DNA of 64,000 bases from Pseudoxanthomonas sp. z9 (GTDB lineage Bacteria; Pseudomonadota; Gammaproteobacteria; Xanthomonadales; Xanthomonadaceae). Positions within the stretch are counted from its first letter, which is position 1, and each line of letters begins with the position of its first letter. A program made the position numbers and the translations under genes. The stretch is from assembly GCF_006542425.1 (NCBI RefSeq), contig NZ_VFID01000014.1, positions 1 to 64,000 of the forward strand. Reading direction: 5' to 3'. Shown here one piece after another: positions 1-8,350 of this stretch. The notes beneath the pieces are model-generated. The model made no database searches, was not told the DNA's origin, and was given only the letters and a program-made list of their open reading frames with translations.

Positions 1-2
1 GG

Positions 3-896
3 GCGGGGGAGGGAGCGACGATCATCCTGCACGAAGTTGGCTTCGGGCTGGAGGCCGGCGATCGCATCGGCCTGCTGGGTCCCAACGGCGCCGGCAAGTC
101 GACCCTCGTCAAGACGCTGGTCGGCGAACTGCCGCTGGTCGACGGCGAGCGCAGCGCGCATCCGGATCTGCGCATCGGCTACTTCGCCCAGCACACGGTG
201 GAGTCGCTGCATGAAGGCCTGTCGCCGATTGATCACTTCCGCGAGCTCTCGCCGGATGCGTCGACCCAGTCGTTCCGCGATTTCCTCGGCAAGTGGAATT
301 TCCCCGGCGATCGCGCGTTCGAGTCGGTGGACGGATTCTCCGGCGGCGAGCGCGCGCGCCTGGCGTTGGCGCTGATTGCCTGGCAGCAGCCGAACGTGCT
401 GCTGCTCGACGAACCGACCAACCACCTGGATCTGGAAATGCGCGAGGCGCTGGCCGAGGCGCTCAGCGATTTCGACGGTGCCATCGTCATGGTCTCGCAC
501 GATCGCCATCTGATTGGCCTGGTCTGCGACACCTTCTGGCGGGTGGCCGATGGCAAGGTGGAGCCGTTCGCCGGCGATCTGGACGAGTACGCGGCCTGGC
601 TGCGCACGCGTCCCGCCGCGCAGGGCACCAAGACCCGCATGGCCGAGGCCGCGCCCACGCCGCCGCCGAAGCCGGCGCCGGCGCGCAAGCCGCCGAATCC
701 GCACAAGCTGGCGGAAGCCGAGGCGCGCATGACCGGCTTGGAGGAGCAACTGGCGGCGGTGGATGCCGAAATGGCGGATCCGCGCAGCTATGCCGATGCC
801 GCGCGCGCGGCGGAACTGGGCCAGCAGCGCACGCGCCTGCAGCAGGAACTGGAACAGGCCGAGCAGGCCTGGTCGGCGCTGTACGAAGCGGGTTGA
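3..896 (+). CDS. ABC-F family ATP-binding protein, C-terminal part (truncated by window start)
   Basis: This is the second ATPase half of an ABC-F protein, the soluble family (Uup, YheS, EttA) that acts on ribosomes and has no membrane domain. Translation is open from base 3. A Walker A motif GPNGAGKST lies at bases 78-104, the ABC signature FSGGE at 336-350, and the Walker B region LLLDEPTNHLD, typical of ABC-F proteins, follows about 20 codons later. The C-terminal ~90 residues are Pro/Ala-rich and then a charged coiled coil, as in YheS/Uup-type tails. The first ATPase domain lies upstream of the window, so the start and exact subfamily are unknown. YheS is the likeliest match by length of the tail. 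Confidence 0.9.
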   Translation, partial: AGEGATIILHEVGFGLEAGDRIGLLGPNGAGKSTLVKTLVGELPLVDGERSAHPDLRIGYFAQHTVESLHEGLSPIDHFRELSPDASTQSFRDFLGKWNFPGDRAFESVDGFSGGERARLALALIAWQQPNVLLLDEPTNHLDLEMREALAEALSDFDGAIVMVSHDRHLIGLVCDTFWRVADGKVEPFAGDLDEYAAWLRTRPAAQGTKTRMAEAAPTPPPKPAPARKPPNPHKLAEAEARMTGLEEQLAAVDAEMADPRSYADAARAAELGQQRTRLQQELEQAEQAWSALYEAG

Positions 897-923
897 GCCG
901 AGAGGCCGGACGCCGGAGGACGC

Positions 924-2183
924 ATGAACCAGGAACTGATCTATCTGGCCTTGATTTTCGGCCTGCTGGTGGTGCCGCGCGCGTTGCAGCGCTTCAAGCT
1001 GCCGGCGCCGCTGACCTGCCTGGTGCTGGGCATCGCGGCGATGCTGTGGCTGGGCGAGCGCTCGCATGACGGGGTGATCGCGCTGCTGGCGACGCTGGGC
1101 ATTTCCTCGCTGTTCCTGTTTGCCGGCCTGGAAGTCGAACTGCAGGCACTGCGCCGCGGTTTCTGGCCGTTGCTCACGCACCTGCTGATCCGCAGCGCGA
1201 CCCTGTGCGGCGTCGGTTGGCTGGCCTGGCGCTATGCCGGCCTGTCCTGGCAGGCGGCCGGCCTGCTGGCGCTGGCGCTGTTGACGCCGTCAACCGGTTT
1301 CATCATCGACACCCTGGGGCGGCTGGGACTGGACGAGCAGGAGCGCTTCTGGGTCACCAACAAGGCCATCGCCGGCGAACTGCTGGCGCTGGCGGCGCTG
1401 TTCCTGGTGCTGCAGGCGGATCAGCCGATGAAGATGGCGATCTCCTCCGGCATCCTCATCGCGCTGCTGGTCGGACTGCCGCTGCTGTTCATCGCGCTGG
1501 GGCGCTGGGTGGCGCCGCATGCGCCGGGCTCGGAATTCTCGTTGCTGGTGATGGTGGGACTGATCGCCGCCTTCACCACTTACAAGCTGGGCGTGTACTA
1601 CCTGGTCGGGGCGTTCGTCGCCGGCCTGATCGCGCGCCTGCTGCGGCAGAAGATGCCGCGCCTGGCTTCCGACGAGAACCTGCACGCGGTGCGCCTGTTC
1701 GCGACGTTCTTCGTGCCGTTCTACTTTTTCAACGCCGGCACCAAGGTGCCGGCGGGTGCGCTCAGCTGGGAAGCGCTGGGGCTGGGCCTGCTGCTGACGC
1801 TGGCGGTGCTGCCGTTGCGCATCGGCGTGATCTGGATACAGCGCCGGCTGATGTTCGGCGAGGACATGCGCAGCAGCCTGCGGGTGTCGCTGGCGCTGGC
1901 GCCTACGCTGATTTTCACCCTGGTGCTGGCGGGCATCCTGCGCGAGCGCTTCCATATTCCCGATGCGTTGTTCGGCGCGCTGCTGCTGTACGCGGCGCTG
2001 ACCACGCTGCTGCCGTCGCTGGTGTTCCGCACGCCGTTCGACGTGGATCCGATGGCCGCGCCCGAAGCGGACGCGGCAGGCACGGTCGGCGACGCTCCCG
2101 TGTCGTCGCCCGAGCCGCCGGCCGGTGCGGTGGTCGCCGTGGACACCGTGCCGGCACCGGATACCGGAACGCGTCCGGCCTAG
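924..2183 (+). CDS. CPA2-type cation:proton antiporter (KefB/NhaS-like)
   Basis: This 419-residue polytopic inner-membrane protein has about 11-12 hydrophobic helices and the layout of the monovalent cation:proton antiporter-2 family (Na+/H+ exchanger fold). It begins MNQELIYLALIFGLLVVPRA and carries conserved-looking segments such as FLFAGLEVEL near residue 70 and ALLTPSTGFIID near residue 120, where antiporters hold their discontinuous helix. There is no TrkA-N nucleotide-binding domain, so it is the short form. The last ~45 residues are a Pro/Ala/Asp-rich tail without predicted structure. A GGAGG-like ribosome site sits 5-10 bases before the ATG. It converges on ampR, and the two stop codons overlap in a single CTAG. 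The ion transported cannot be read from sequence. Confidence 0.85.
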   Translation: MNQELIYLALIFGLLVVPRALQRFKLPAPLTCLVLGIAAMLWLGERSHDGVIALLATLGISSLFLFAGLEVELQALRRGFWPLLTHLLIRSATLCGVGWLAWRYAGLSWQAAGLLALALLTPSTGFIIDTLGRLGLDEQERFWVTNKAIAGELLALAALFLVLQADQPMKMAISSGILIALLVGLPLLFIALGRWVAPHAPGSEFSLLVMVGLIAAFTTYKLGVYYLVGAFVAGLIARLLRQKMPRLASDENLHAVRLFATFFVPFYFFNAGTKVPAGALSWEALGLGLLLTLAVLPLRIGVIWIQRRLMFGEDMRSSLRVSLALAPTLIFTLVLAGILRERFHIPDALFGALLLYAALTTLLPSLVFRTPFDVDPMAAPEADAAGTVGDAPVSSPEPPAGAVVAVDTVPAPDTGTRPA

Positions 2184-3052
2184 CGCTCGCCGCCCTCGGT
2201 TTCCAGCCACTGGCGCAGTCGCGCGGCGGCGGCGGATTCCGGGCGCGAGCGCAGTCGGGTAAGCCAGTAGCGTCCGAGTTCCAGCGTCTGCGCGAACGGT
2301 TGCAGCAGGCGGCCGGCAGCCAGTTCCTGTTCGAACATCGCCAGCGGCAGCAGCGCCACCCCGGCGCCGCGCGTCGCCGCGCTGGCCAGGGTCAGCGATG
2401 AATCGAACTGCGGTCCGCGCGCCTGCAGGCCGGTGAGTCCGGCGGCGGCGAGCCAGCGCGGCCATTCGTCGGCGCGGAACGAGCGCAGCAGCGTCGCGTG
2501 GGCGAGATCGCGCGGCTGCCGCAGCGCCTGCGCCAGCGCGGGTGCGCAGACCGGCGCGAACGGCGTGGACCACAGCGGCGTGCAGACCTCGCCAGGCCAG
2601 TCGCCGTCGCCGAAACGGATCGCCGCGTCCAGTCCCTCGCCGGGCAGATCGACGCGGTTGTTGTGGGTGGAGATGCGCAGCTCGATGTCGGGATACGCGG
2701 CGGCGAACGCGGGCAGGCGCGGCAGCAGCCAGCCGGTGGCGAAGGTGCCGACCACGCCCAGGTTCAGCACTTCGCGCGCTTCGCCGCCGGCCAGCCGATC
2801 CAGGCTCAGGCCGATGCGATCGAAGGCCTCGCTGAGCACCGGCAGCAGGGCCGCGCCTTCGTCGGTGAGCGCCACGCCACGCGGCAGGCGCTGGAACAGC
2901 ACGGTCCCCAGACGTTCCTCCAGCGCCTTGATCTGGTGGCTCAGCGCGGCCTGGCTGACGCACAGTTCGTCGGCGGCGCGGGTCAGGTTCTGGTGGCGCG
3001 CGGCGGCCTCGAAGGCGCGCAGGGCGTTGAGCGGCAGTTGGGGCCTGAGCAT
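2180..3052 (-). CDS. ampR: AmpR-type LysR family regulator of beta-lactamase
   Basis: This 290-residue LysR-type regulator closely follows the AmpR pattern: PLNALRAFEAAARHQNLTRA, then a winged helix (CVSQAALSHQIKALEERLG) and LPRGVALTDEG. The effector-binding domain fills residues ~90-290. AmpR proteins bind the gap between their own gene and a divergent beta-lactamase gene; UDP-MurNAc-pentapeptide holds them as repressors and anhydro-muropeptides convert them to activators. The arrangement here is the classical one, with a class A beta-lactamase gene divergent across a 101-bp gap. A perfect 6-2-6 palindrome covers the start codon (3050-3063), which could allow autorepression. It could be a GcvA-like regulator instead, but the neighbour makes AmpR much more likely. 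Confidence 0.87.
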   Translation of the reverse strand: MLRPQLPLNALRAFEAAARHQNLTRAADELCVSQAALSHQIKALEERLGTVLFQRLPRGVALTDEGAALLPVLSEAFDRIGLSLDRLAGGEAREVLNLGVVGTFATGWLLPRLPAFAAAYPDIELRISTHNNRVDLPGEGLDAAIRFGDGDWPGEVCTPLWSTPFAPVCAPALAQALRQPRDLAHATLLRSFRADEWPRWLAAAGLTGLQARGPQFDSSLTLASAATRGAGVALLPLAMFEQELAAGRLLQPFAQTLELGRYWLTRLRSRPESAAAARLRQWLETEGGER

Positions 3053-3063
3053 GACCTGTCATG
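3050..3063. promoter_or_regulatory. Perfect palindrome CATGACCTGTCATG over the ampR start
   Basis: CATGAC-CT-GTCATG is a perfect inverted repeat with 6-bp arms that contains the ampR start codon on the minus strand. It lies in the 101-bp gap shared with the beta-lactamase gene, where AmpR proteins are known to bind. I infer a possible binding site. The classic LysR T-N11-A operator was not convincingly identified elsewhere in the gap. Confidence 0.35.
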
Positions 3064-3153
3064 AGCCTGGCTAATGGATGGCATTGAATAACCTCGCTGG
3101 TGGCGTCCGGTCAACGCGGGAACAATCAGCTTTCCTCACATGGAGAACCCCGC

Positions 3154-4047
3154 ATGCTCGCCCGCCGCCAGTTCCTGCAGATGTCCGCCGCCGCGCTGGT
3201 TTCGCTGCCCGTCGTTCGCGTGCTGGCGGGGGAGGACACCACCGGTTCACCGGAGGCCGGCTTCGAGGACGCGCTGGACGGACTGGAGCGCGGCAGTGGT
3301 GGACGGCTCGGGGTCTGCCTGTTCGATACCGCCAGCGGGCGGCAGTGGGGACGGCGCGTGGATGAGCGCTTCCCGATGTGCAGCACCTTCAAGTTCCCGC
3401 TGGCCGCAGCGGTGCTGCGGCGGGTCGAGCGCGGCGAACTGGCGCTGGACCGGCGCGTGCCGATCCGCCGCGAGGACCTGATCCCGCATGCGCCGGTGAC
3501 GGAAAAACACGTGGGCGGCCAGCTCAGCGTGGGCGAACTCTGCCAGGCGACGATGATCTGGAGCGACAACCCGGCGGCCAACCTGCTGTTGCCACTGGTG
3601 GGAGGTCCCGCCGGGGTTACCGCGTTCCTGCGCGCCAGCGGTGATGCCGTCACCCGCAACGACCGCGACGAGCCGGAGGTCAACCGGTTCAGCCCGGACG
3701 ACCCGCGCGACACGACCTCGCCGGCGGCGATGGCCGGCAGCCTGCGCCGGCTGGTGCTGGGCGAGGTGCTCGGGGCGGAATCCCGCCGCCGGCTGGCGGA
3801 CTGGCTGATCGACAACCGCACCGGCGACCGCCGCCTGCGCGCCGGCCTGCCGGCCGGCTGGAAGGTCGGTGACAAGACCGGCAGCAACGGCGAGGACACC
3901 ACTAACGACATCGCCATCGTGTGGCCGGACCGGGGCCGCGCGCCGTGGCTGCTGACCGCCTATCTGCAGGGGGCAAAGGTCGATGCGGACGCGCGTGATG
4001 GCGTGCTGCGGCAGGTCGGGGTGGCCGCGGCGCGGTTCATCGGATGA
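3154..4047 (+). CDS. bla: Class A serine beta-lactamase with Tat-like signal peptide
   Basis: This 297-residue periplasmic class A beta-lactamase hydrolyses beta-lactams through an acyl-serine intermediate. The key motifs are all present: STFK with the catalytic serine at residue 77, SDN at 137-139, the omega-loop general base in DEPEVN (Glu173, the Ambler Glu166 position), and KTG at 241-243 followed by DTTNDIAIVWP. The signal peptide begins MLARRQFLQMSAAALVSLP, with a twin arginine, so Tat export is likely. I chose the ATG at 3154 because a GGAG lies just upstream and the signal peptide starts there; an in-frame alternative exists at 3100. It resembles the L2-type enzymes of Stenotrophomonas. 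Control by the divergent AmpR is expected. Substrate spectrum cannot be told from sequence alone. Confidence 0.93.
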   Translation: MLARRQFLQMSAAALVSLPVVRVLAGEDTTGSPEAGFEDALDGLERGSGGRLGVCLFDTASGRQWGRRVDERFPMCSTFKFPLAAAVLRRVERGELALDRRVPIRREDLIPHAPVTEKHVGGQLSVGELCQATMIWSDNPAANLLLPLVGGPAGVTAFLRASGDAVTRNDRDEPEVNRFSPDDPRDTTSPAAMAGSLRRLVLGEVLGAESRRRLADWLIDNRTGDRRLRAGLPAGWKVGDKTGSNGEDTTNDIAIVWPDRGRAPWLLTAYLQGAKVDADARDGVLRQVGVAAARFIG

Positions 4048-4132
4048 TGCCGCGGCGGGCAGGCCACCGTTGAATCCAGGCCGCCAGGCCCCAGAATAGG
4101 GGCCTGCGTTTCCTCATCATTGCGTTTCCGCC

Positions 4133-4435
4133 ATGCCGATTTATGCCTTCGAGTGCGCCGAATGCGGCCACGCCTTCGACCGACTGCAGAAACTGTCCGA
4201 CCCGGATCCCGAGGCCTGCCCGTCCTGTGGCCGGCCGGCGGTCAAGCGCCAGCTGACCGCGCCCGCCTTCCGCCTGGCTGGCGGCGGCTGGTATGAGACC
4301 GATTTCAAGAAGGACGGCGACAAGAAGCGCAACCTGGCCGAAGGCGGCAGCACCTCCGCCGCTTCGTCCTCCGGCGACACGGCGGCACCGGCCAAGACCG
4401 AATCCAAGCCGGCCTCGACGCCGTCCGCGGGTTGA
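4133..4435 (+). CDS. FmdB-family zinc ribbon protein
   Basis: This small 100-residue protein begins MPIYAFECAECGHAFDRLQK and has two CxxC pairs (CAEC near residues 8-11 and CPSC near 29-32), the putative regulatory zinc ribbon of the FmdB/CxxC_CXXC_SSSS family. The C-terminal ~35 residues are Ser/Ala/Thr-rich and look disordered, which is usual for this family. The biochemical role is not established; the family name comes from a suspected regulator of formamidase. In related genomes such genes often precede aspS, which lies ~1.1 kb downstream here with one inverted gene between. Confidence 0.85.
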   Translation: MPIYAFECAECGHAFDRLQKLSDPDPEACPSCGRPAVKRQLTAPAFRLAGGGWYETDFKKDGDKKRNLAEGGSTSAASSSGDTAAPAKTESKPASTPSAG

Positions 4436-4440
4436 GCCTG

Positions 4441-4486
4441 CGCGGGGACGGCCCGTGCGGCCCGTCCCCGGTTCGGAACCGCGGGG
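4441..4486. terminator. GC-rich hairpins between convergent genes
   Basis: The short gap between fmdB-like and the DUF3011 gene holds GGGGACGG/CCGTCCCC (8-bp stem, 10-base loop) and a second short inverted repeat (CGGTTC/GGAACCG). There is no T-run, so this is at best a weak or factor-assisted terminator serving both converging genes. Confidence 0.4.
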
Positions 4487-5425
4487 CTAGCGCGCGCTGA
4501 AGCGCGCGTTGCAGCCGCCGCGGACCCAGATTTCCTGGCGGTTGGCGTCATACCCCCAGCCGCGGGTCTCCACGCAGATGCCCTGCGAGAATTCCTGCTG
4601 CACGCGCGGCCGGCCCTGGCGGGCGTCCCAACGGCAGCGGTTGAGCCGCGGATCGCCCGGACGGCTGGCGCACTGGACGCTGTAGCCCGGATTGCCGCCA
4701 CCCCAGCCGCCACCGGCCACGCCGAAACGGGCGCGGCAGCCGTGGTTGACCCAGATGAGATTGCGCTGGTGGCCCCAGTTGTTCCCTTCCCGGCATTGGG
4801 CCTTGGACAGGTTCTGCACCACCACCGGGCGGCCGCGGCGGTCGTCCCAGGCGCAGGTGCGGTAGCGCGCATCCTCGCTGGCGCAGGTCACGGTGTAGCC
4901 GCTGTTGCCGCCGCCGTTGCCCCAGCCCTGCGAGGTTTCCACGAACTCGCCCCGGCAGCCGTTGCGGACCCGGATCACCCCGGGCTGCTGCTGCCATGAC
5001 TGGCCCTCGACGCAGGCCCCGCTGGACAGTTGGCGGGACAGCCGGACGCGGTTGGCGAAGCCGGTCTGGCAACTGCGCTCACGCTGGTCGACGCTTTCGC
5101 AGCGGACGGTGCGGCCGGGCGCCGGGCCGGGATTCCAGCCGCCGTTGCCGCTCCCCAGCGAGGTGGCGATGTCCTGCTTGATCCGGCTGAAAGGCCAGCC
5201 GGACAGGCGCACCTGGTCGAGGTAGAAGCGCAACTGGTCGTCGGGAATGCGGCGCCCGCGCGACTGTTCGCTGTACTCCAGGCTGATCACCCGGGTCTGC
5301 TCCGCCACGGTCAGGGTCCGCAGGTTTTCCGGCGCGTAGGCCCGGGTCTGGACCTGGGCCGGGGCATGGCTGGCCAGCAAGGCCAGGAAGAGTGCGCACA
5401 GCGACTTCATCACAGCCTTGTTCAT
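4487..5425 (-). CDS. Secreted protein with three DUF3011 repeats
   Basis: This 312-residue exported protein has a signal peptide (MNKAVMKSLCALFLALLASH...APAQ, cleavage near residue 23) and, after a ~70-residue N-terminal region, three tandem repeats of the DUF3011 type at roughly residues 107-165, 177-236 and 246-307. Each repeat shows VxCxS, a central RxxC, QxLSxxxC, a WG or W position and GCxARF-like ends, so there are about four cysteines per repeat and disulfides are likely. The function of DUF3011 is unknown; it occurs mainly in Xanthomonadaceae-type genomes. A GGGAG ribosome site precedes the ATG. It is transcribed divergently from aspS. Confidence 0.85.
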   Translation of the reverse strand: MNKAVMKSLCALFLALLASHAPAQVQTRAYAPENLRTLTVAEQTRVISLEYSEQSRGRRIPDDQLRFYLDQVRLSGWPFSRIKQDIATSLGSGNGGWNPGPAPGRTVRCESVDQRERSCQTGFANRVRLSRQLSSGACVEGQSWQQQPGVIRVRNGCRGEFVETSQGWGNGGGNSGYTVTCASEDARYRTCAWDDRRGRPVVVQNLSKAQCREGNNWGHQRNLIWVNHGCRARFGVAGGGWGGGNPGYSVQCASRPGDPRLNRCRWDARQGRPRVQQEFSQGICVETRGWGYDANRQEIWVRGGCNARFSAR

Positions 5426-5567
5426 GGTGGTCTCCCGTCGGGAGCGGCAAGCTTAATCCCGTTGCGGGCCGGGTAGGCCAGGCCCGCGCGGCGGGGGGCG
5501 GGCGACCCGGGCCGGGTTAGACTATGCGGCTTTCCGGCCCTCGCCGGATGCAACTCGCGGAGCCCCC

Positions 5568-7343
5568 ATGCGTACCCATTACTGCGGCCTCATCAACGAG
5601 GCCATGATCGGCCAGACCGTCACCCTGTGCGGCTGGACCGACGTTGCCCGCAACCTCGGCGGCGTGTGCTTCATCGACCTGCGCGACCACGAAGGCATCG
5701 TGCAGGTGACGGTGGAGCCGGCGGCTGGCGATCGGAATGCCGCGGACGTGTTCGCGGTGGCCGCGGACCTGGGCTACGAGGACGTGTTGCAGGTCGAAGG
5801 CGTGGTGCGCGCGCGCCACAGCGTCAACGAGAAGATTGCCACCGGCAAGGTGGAAATCGTCGCCACCCGCATCAGCGTGCTCAACAAGGCGCAGCCGCTG
5901 CCGTTCCACGCGCACGAGAACGCCGGCGAGGACATCCGCCTGAAGTATCGCTACCTGGACCTGCGCCGTCCGGAGATGCAGCGCATGCAGCGCACCCGCA
6001 TCCGCCTGGTGCAGGCGCTGCGCCGCTGGCTGGACGTCCGCGGCTTCCAGGACATCGAGACGCCGATCCTGACCAAGGCCACGCCGGAAGGCGCGCGCGA
6101 CTTCCTGGTGCCGGCGCGCCTGCATCCGGGCGAGTTCTACGCGCTGCCGCAGTCGCCGCAGCTGTTCAAGCAGATCCTGATGGTCGCCGGCTTCGATCGC
6201 TATTACCAGATCGCGCGCTGCTTCCGCGACGAGGCGTTGCGTGCCGATCGCCAGCTGGAATTCACCCAGCTGGACATGGAGTTCGCCTTCGTGCGCGAGC
6301 GCGACGTGCAGGACACCGTGGAAGGCATGATCCGCGACATCTTCAAGGAAGTGATGTCCGTCGATCTGGCCGAGCCCTTCCCGCGCATGACCTGGGCCGA
6401 AGCGATGCGCCGCTACGGTTCGGACAAGCCCGACCTGCGCATCGACCTGGAACTGGTCGATGTCGCCGAACTGGTCAAGGACAGCGAATTTGCCGTGTTC
6501 TCGGCCGCCGCCGCGGATCCGGACGGCCGCGTCGCCGCGCTGCGCGTCCCGGGCGGCGCCAGCCTGTCGCGCAAGCAGATCGACGAGTATGCCGCGCATG
6601 CCGCCAAATACGGCGCCAAGGGCCTGGCCTACATCAAGATCGCCGACAACGGCGAAGTCAGCTCGCCGATCCAGAAATTCTTCGGCGAGGAAGCGTTCGC
6701 GGCGTTGGTCGCGCATGTCGGCGCCGGCAACGGTGACATCGTGTTCTTCGGCGCCGGTGGCTACAACAAGGTCTCCGACTTCATGGGCGCGCTGCGCCTG
6801 AAGGCCGGCAAGGAATTCGGTCGCGTCGCCGACGGCTGGCGTCCGCTGTGGGTCACCGATTTCCCGATGTTCGAGTGGGACGAGGAAGCGCAGCGCTACG
6901 TGGCCCTGCACCATCCCTTCACCGCGCCGGCGGTCGACGACATCGCCGACCTGCGCGCGAACGCGAAGACCGCGGTGTCGCGTGGCTACGACATGGTGCT
7001 CAACGGCAACGAGATCGGCGGCGGTTCGATCCGCATCCATCGCCCCGACATGCAGAGCGCGGTGTTCGAGCTGCTGGGCATCGGCGTGGAGGAGGCGGAG
7101 GCCAAGTTCGGCTTCCTGCTGGACGCGCTGAAATTCGGTGCGCCGCCGCACGGCGGCATCGCCTTCGGCATCGACCGCATCGCCGCGCTGATGGCGGGCA
7201 CCGAATCGATCCGCGACGTGATCCCGTTCCCCAAGACCACCACCGCGCAGTGCCTGATGACCGGCGCGCCGTCGCCGATTCCCGACGAGCAACTGGCGGA
7301 ACTGCACATCCAGGTGCGGCCGGTCGCGCCTAAGGCGCAGTAA
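5568..7343 (+). CDS. aspS: Aspartyl-tRNA synthetase
   Basis: This 591-residue class IIb synthetase charges tRNA-Asp with aspartate. It begins [20 protein letters not shown]. The N-terminal OB-fold anticodon-binding domain covers ~residues 1-105, followed by class II motif 2 ([20 protein letters not shown]) near 220, the bacterial GAD insertion domain at ~300-410, and motif 3 ([15 protein letters not shown]) near 535. The length is normal for bacterial-type AspRS. A possible -10 element (TAGACT) lies about 50 bases upstream. A hairpin follows the stop. Confidence 0.97.
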   Translation: MRTHYCGLINEAMIGQTVTLCGWTDVARNLGGVCFIDLRDHEGIVQVTVEPAAGDRNAADVFAVAADLGYEDVLQVEGVVRARHSVNEKIATGKVEIVATRISVLNKAQPLPFHAHENAGEDIRLKYRYLDLRRPEMQRMQRTRIRLVQALRRWLDVRGFQDIETPILTKATPEGARDFLVPARLHPGEFYALPQSPQLFKQILMVAGFDRYYQIARCFRDEALRADRQLEFTQLDMEFAFVRERDVQDTVEGMIRDIFKEVMSVDLAEPFPRMTWAEAMRRYGSDKPDLRIDLELVDVAELVKDSEFAVFSAAAADPDGRVAALRVPGGASLSRKQIDEYAAHAAKYGAKGLAYIKIADNGEVSSPIQKFFGEEAFAALVAHVGAGNGDIVFFGAGGYNKVSDFMGALRLKAGKEFGRVADGWRPLWVTDFPMFEWDEEAQRYVALHHPFTAPAVDDIADLRANAKTAVSRGYDMVLNGNEIGGGSIRIHRPDMQSAVFELLGIGVEEAEAKFGFLLDALKFGAPPHGGIAFGIDRIAALMAGTESIRDVIPFPKTTTAQCLMTGAPSPIPDEQLAELHIQVRPVAPKAQ

Positions 7344-7352
7344 CCGTGGCCT

Positions 7353-7372
7353 GGCCCCGCGTTCGCGGGGCC
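7353..7372 (+). terminator. Hairpin after aspS
   Basis: GGCCCCGC-GTTC-GCGGGGCC forms an 8-bp perfect stem with a four-base loop 9 bases after the aspS stop. No T-run follows directly (a T-rich patch begins ~15 bases later), so termination may be partial. Confidence 0.45.
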
Positions 7373-7460
7373 GGGTTCCGCGAATCGTTCTTTCATTCGT
7401 GTGGCGGCCATCGCCGCCTGATTCCCCGCCAGGGGATTTTCTTTCTTCCGGAGTATTGGC

Positions 7461-7742
7461 ATGACCGAGTTTGCATTCGCATTGCAGTGGGAAAGGCTGG
7501 GCAACGAGGGCACCGAGCCGGGTCTGGTGACCGAACGCGCCCGCGTGTTTGGCGGCTGGGTGGTGCGCATCGGCACCTCGCCGGCGGCGATGGCGCTGAC
7601 CTTCGTGCCGGACGGCGAGGGTCGCTGGGATGGCGAGGACTTCGGTGAGGACGATTACGAATACGAGGAAGAGGAAGAAGGCGAGGACGACGAGGACGCC
7701 GAAGAGGAAGACGAGTCGGACGAGGACGACGAGGAAGAGTGA
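7461..7742 (+). CDS. Small protein with long acidic C-terminal tail
   Basis: This 93-residue protein has no recognised domain. Residues 1-50 (MTEFAFALQWERLGNEG...) look like a compact beta-rich domain. Residues ~53-93 are almost entirely Asp and Glu, a polyanionic tail coded by GAG/GAA/GAC repeats. A CCGGAG ribosome site precedes the ATG. It overlaps the following acetyltransferase gene by 4 bases and so is probably co-translated with it. The tail would suit binding of basic proteins or metal ions, but that is inference. Confidence 0.7.
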   Translation: MTEFAFALQWERLGNEGTEPGLVTERARVFGGWVVRIGTSPAAMALTFVPDGEGRWDGEDFGEDDYEYEEEEEGEDDEDAEEEDESDEDDEEE

Positions 7743-8266
7743 TCGTGGAGATCCGCCGCGCCACCCCGGATGACGCCGGAGCCCTGTCGGCGCTGGCGGC
7801 GCGCACCTTCGTCGAGACCTTCGGCCACCTGTATCCGCCGGAGGACCTGCAGGCGTTCCTCGCGGACGCCTATGCGGTGGACAAGCAACGGATCATCCTG
7901 GCCCATCCCGACTACGCGGTGTGGTTGCTGGAAGCCGACGGCGTGGCGGTCGGCCACGCCGCGGCCGGCCCGTGCGGCCTGCCGCATCCGGACGTCGCGG
8001 CCGGTGACGGCGAACTCAAGCGACTGTACGTGCTGAAGACACACCAGAACGGCGGCTGGGGCGCGCGCCTGTGTGACACCGCGCTGGCCTGGCTGGAACG
8101 CGACGGCCCGCGCACCCTGTGGATCGGGGTGTGGTCGCAGAACTTCGGCGCCCAGCGCTTCTATGCCCGCTACGGTTTCGCGAAAGTGGGCGACTACGAG
8201 TTTCCGGTCGGCCGCGTGCGCGACCACGAATTCATCCTGCGGCGGCCAGCGCCCACGCGGCCCTGA
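7739..8266 (+). CDS. GNAT family N-acetyltransferase
   Basis: This 175-residue protein has the GNAT fold: IRRATPDDAGALSALAARTF at the N-terminus (beta1-alpha1), ELKRLYVLKTHQNGGWGARL near residues 90-115 (the acetyl-CoA binding Q/RxxGxG/A-type loop, here QNGGWG), and NFGAQRFYARYGFAKVG near 135-155, the typical alpha4/beta7 end. The GTG start overlaps the stop of the preceding gene. The acceptor substrate is unknown; the YALYPPEDL-like segment after alpha1 is common in the spermidine/diamine-like GNAT subgroup, but I would not assign that. Confidence 0.88.
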   Translation: MIVEIRRATPDDAGALSALAARTFVETFGHLYPPEDLQAFLADAYAVDKQRIILAHPDYAVWLLEADGVAVGHAAAGPCGLPHPDVAAGDGELKRLYVLKTHQNGGWGARLCDTALAWLERDGPRTLWIGVWSQNFGAQRFYARYGFAKVGDYEFPVGRVRDHEFILRRPAPTRP

Positions 8267-8350
8267 TCCGCCCGCCGGCTTTCCCGCGCGCCGACCATCC
8301 ATCCACGCGCCCGGTTGGCGGCCGAAGCACGAATCGGGGAGACTGCGGGC

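Noticed and set aside
1290-3062. A 590-codon minus-strand frame across the antiporter and ampR
   Set aside because: Alternative frame of ampR and antisense of the antiporter; Arg/Pro-rich with no recognisable protein features.
5517-7307. A 596-codon minus-strand frame antisense to aspS
   Set aside because: aspS is certain on the plus strand; the antisense product is composition-biased.
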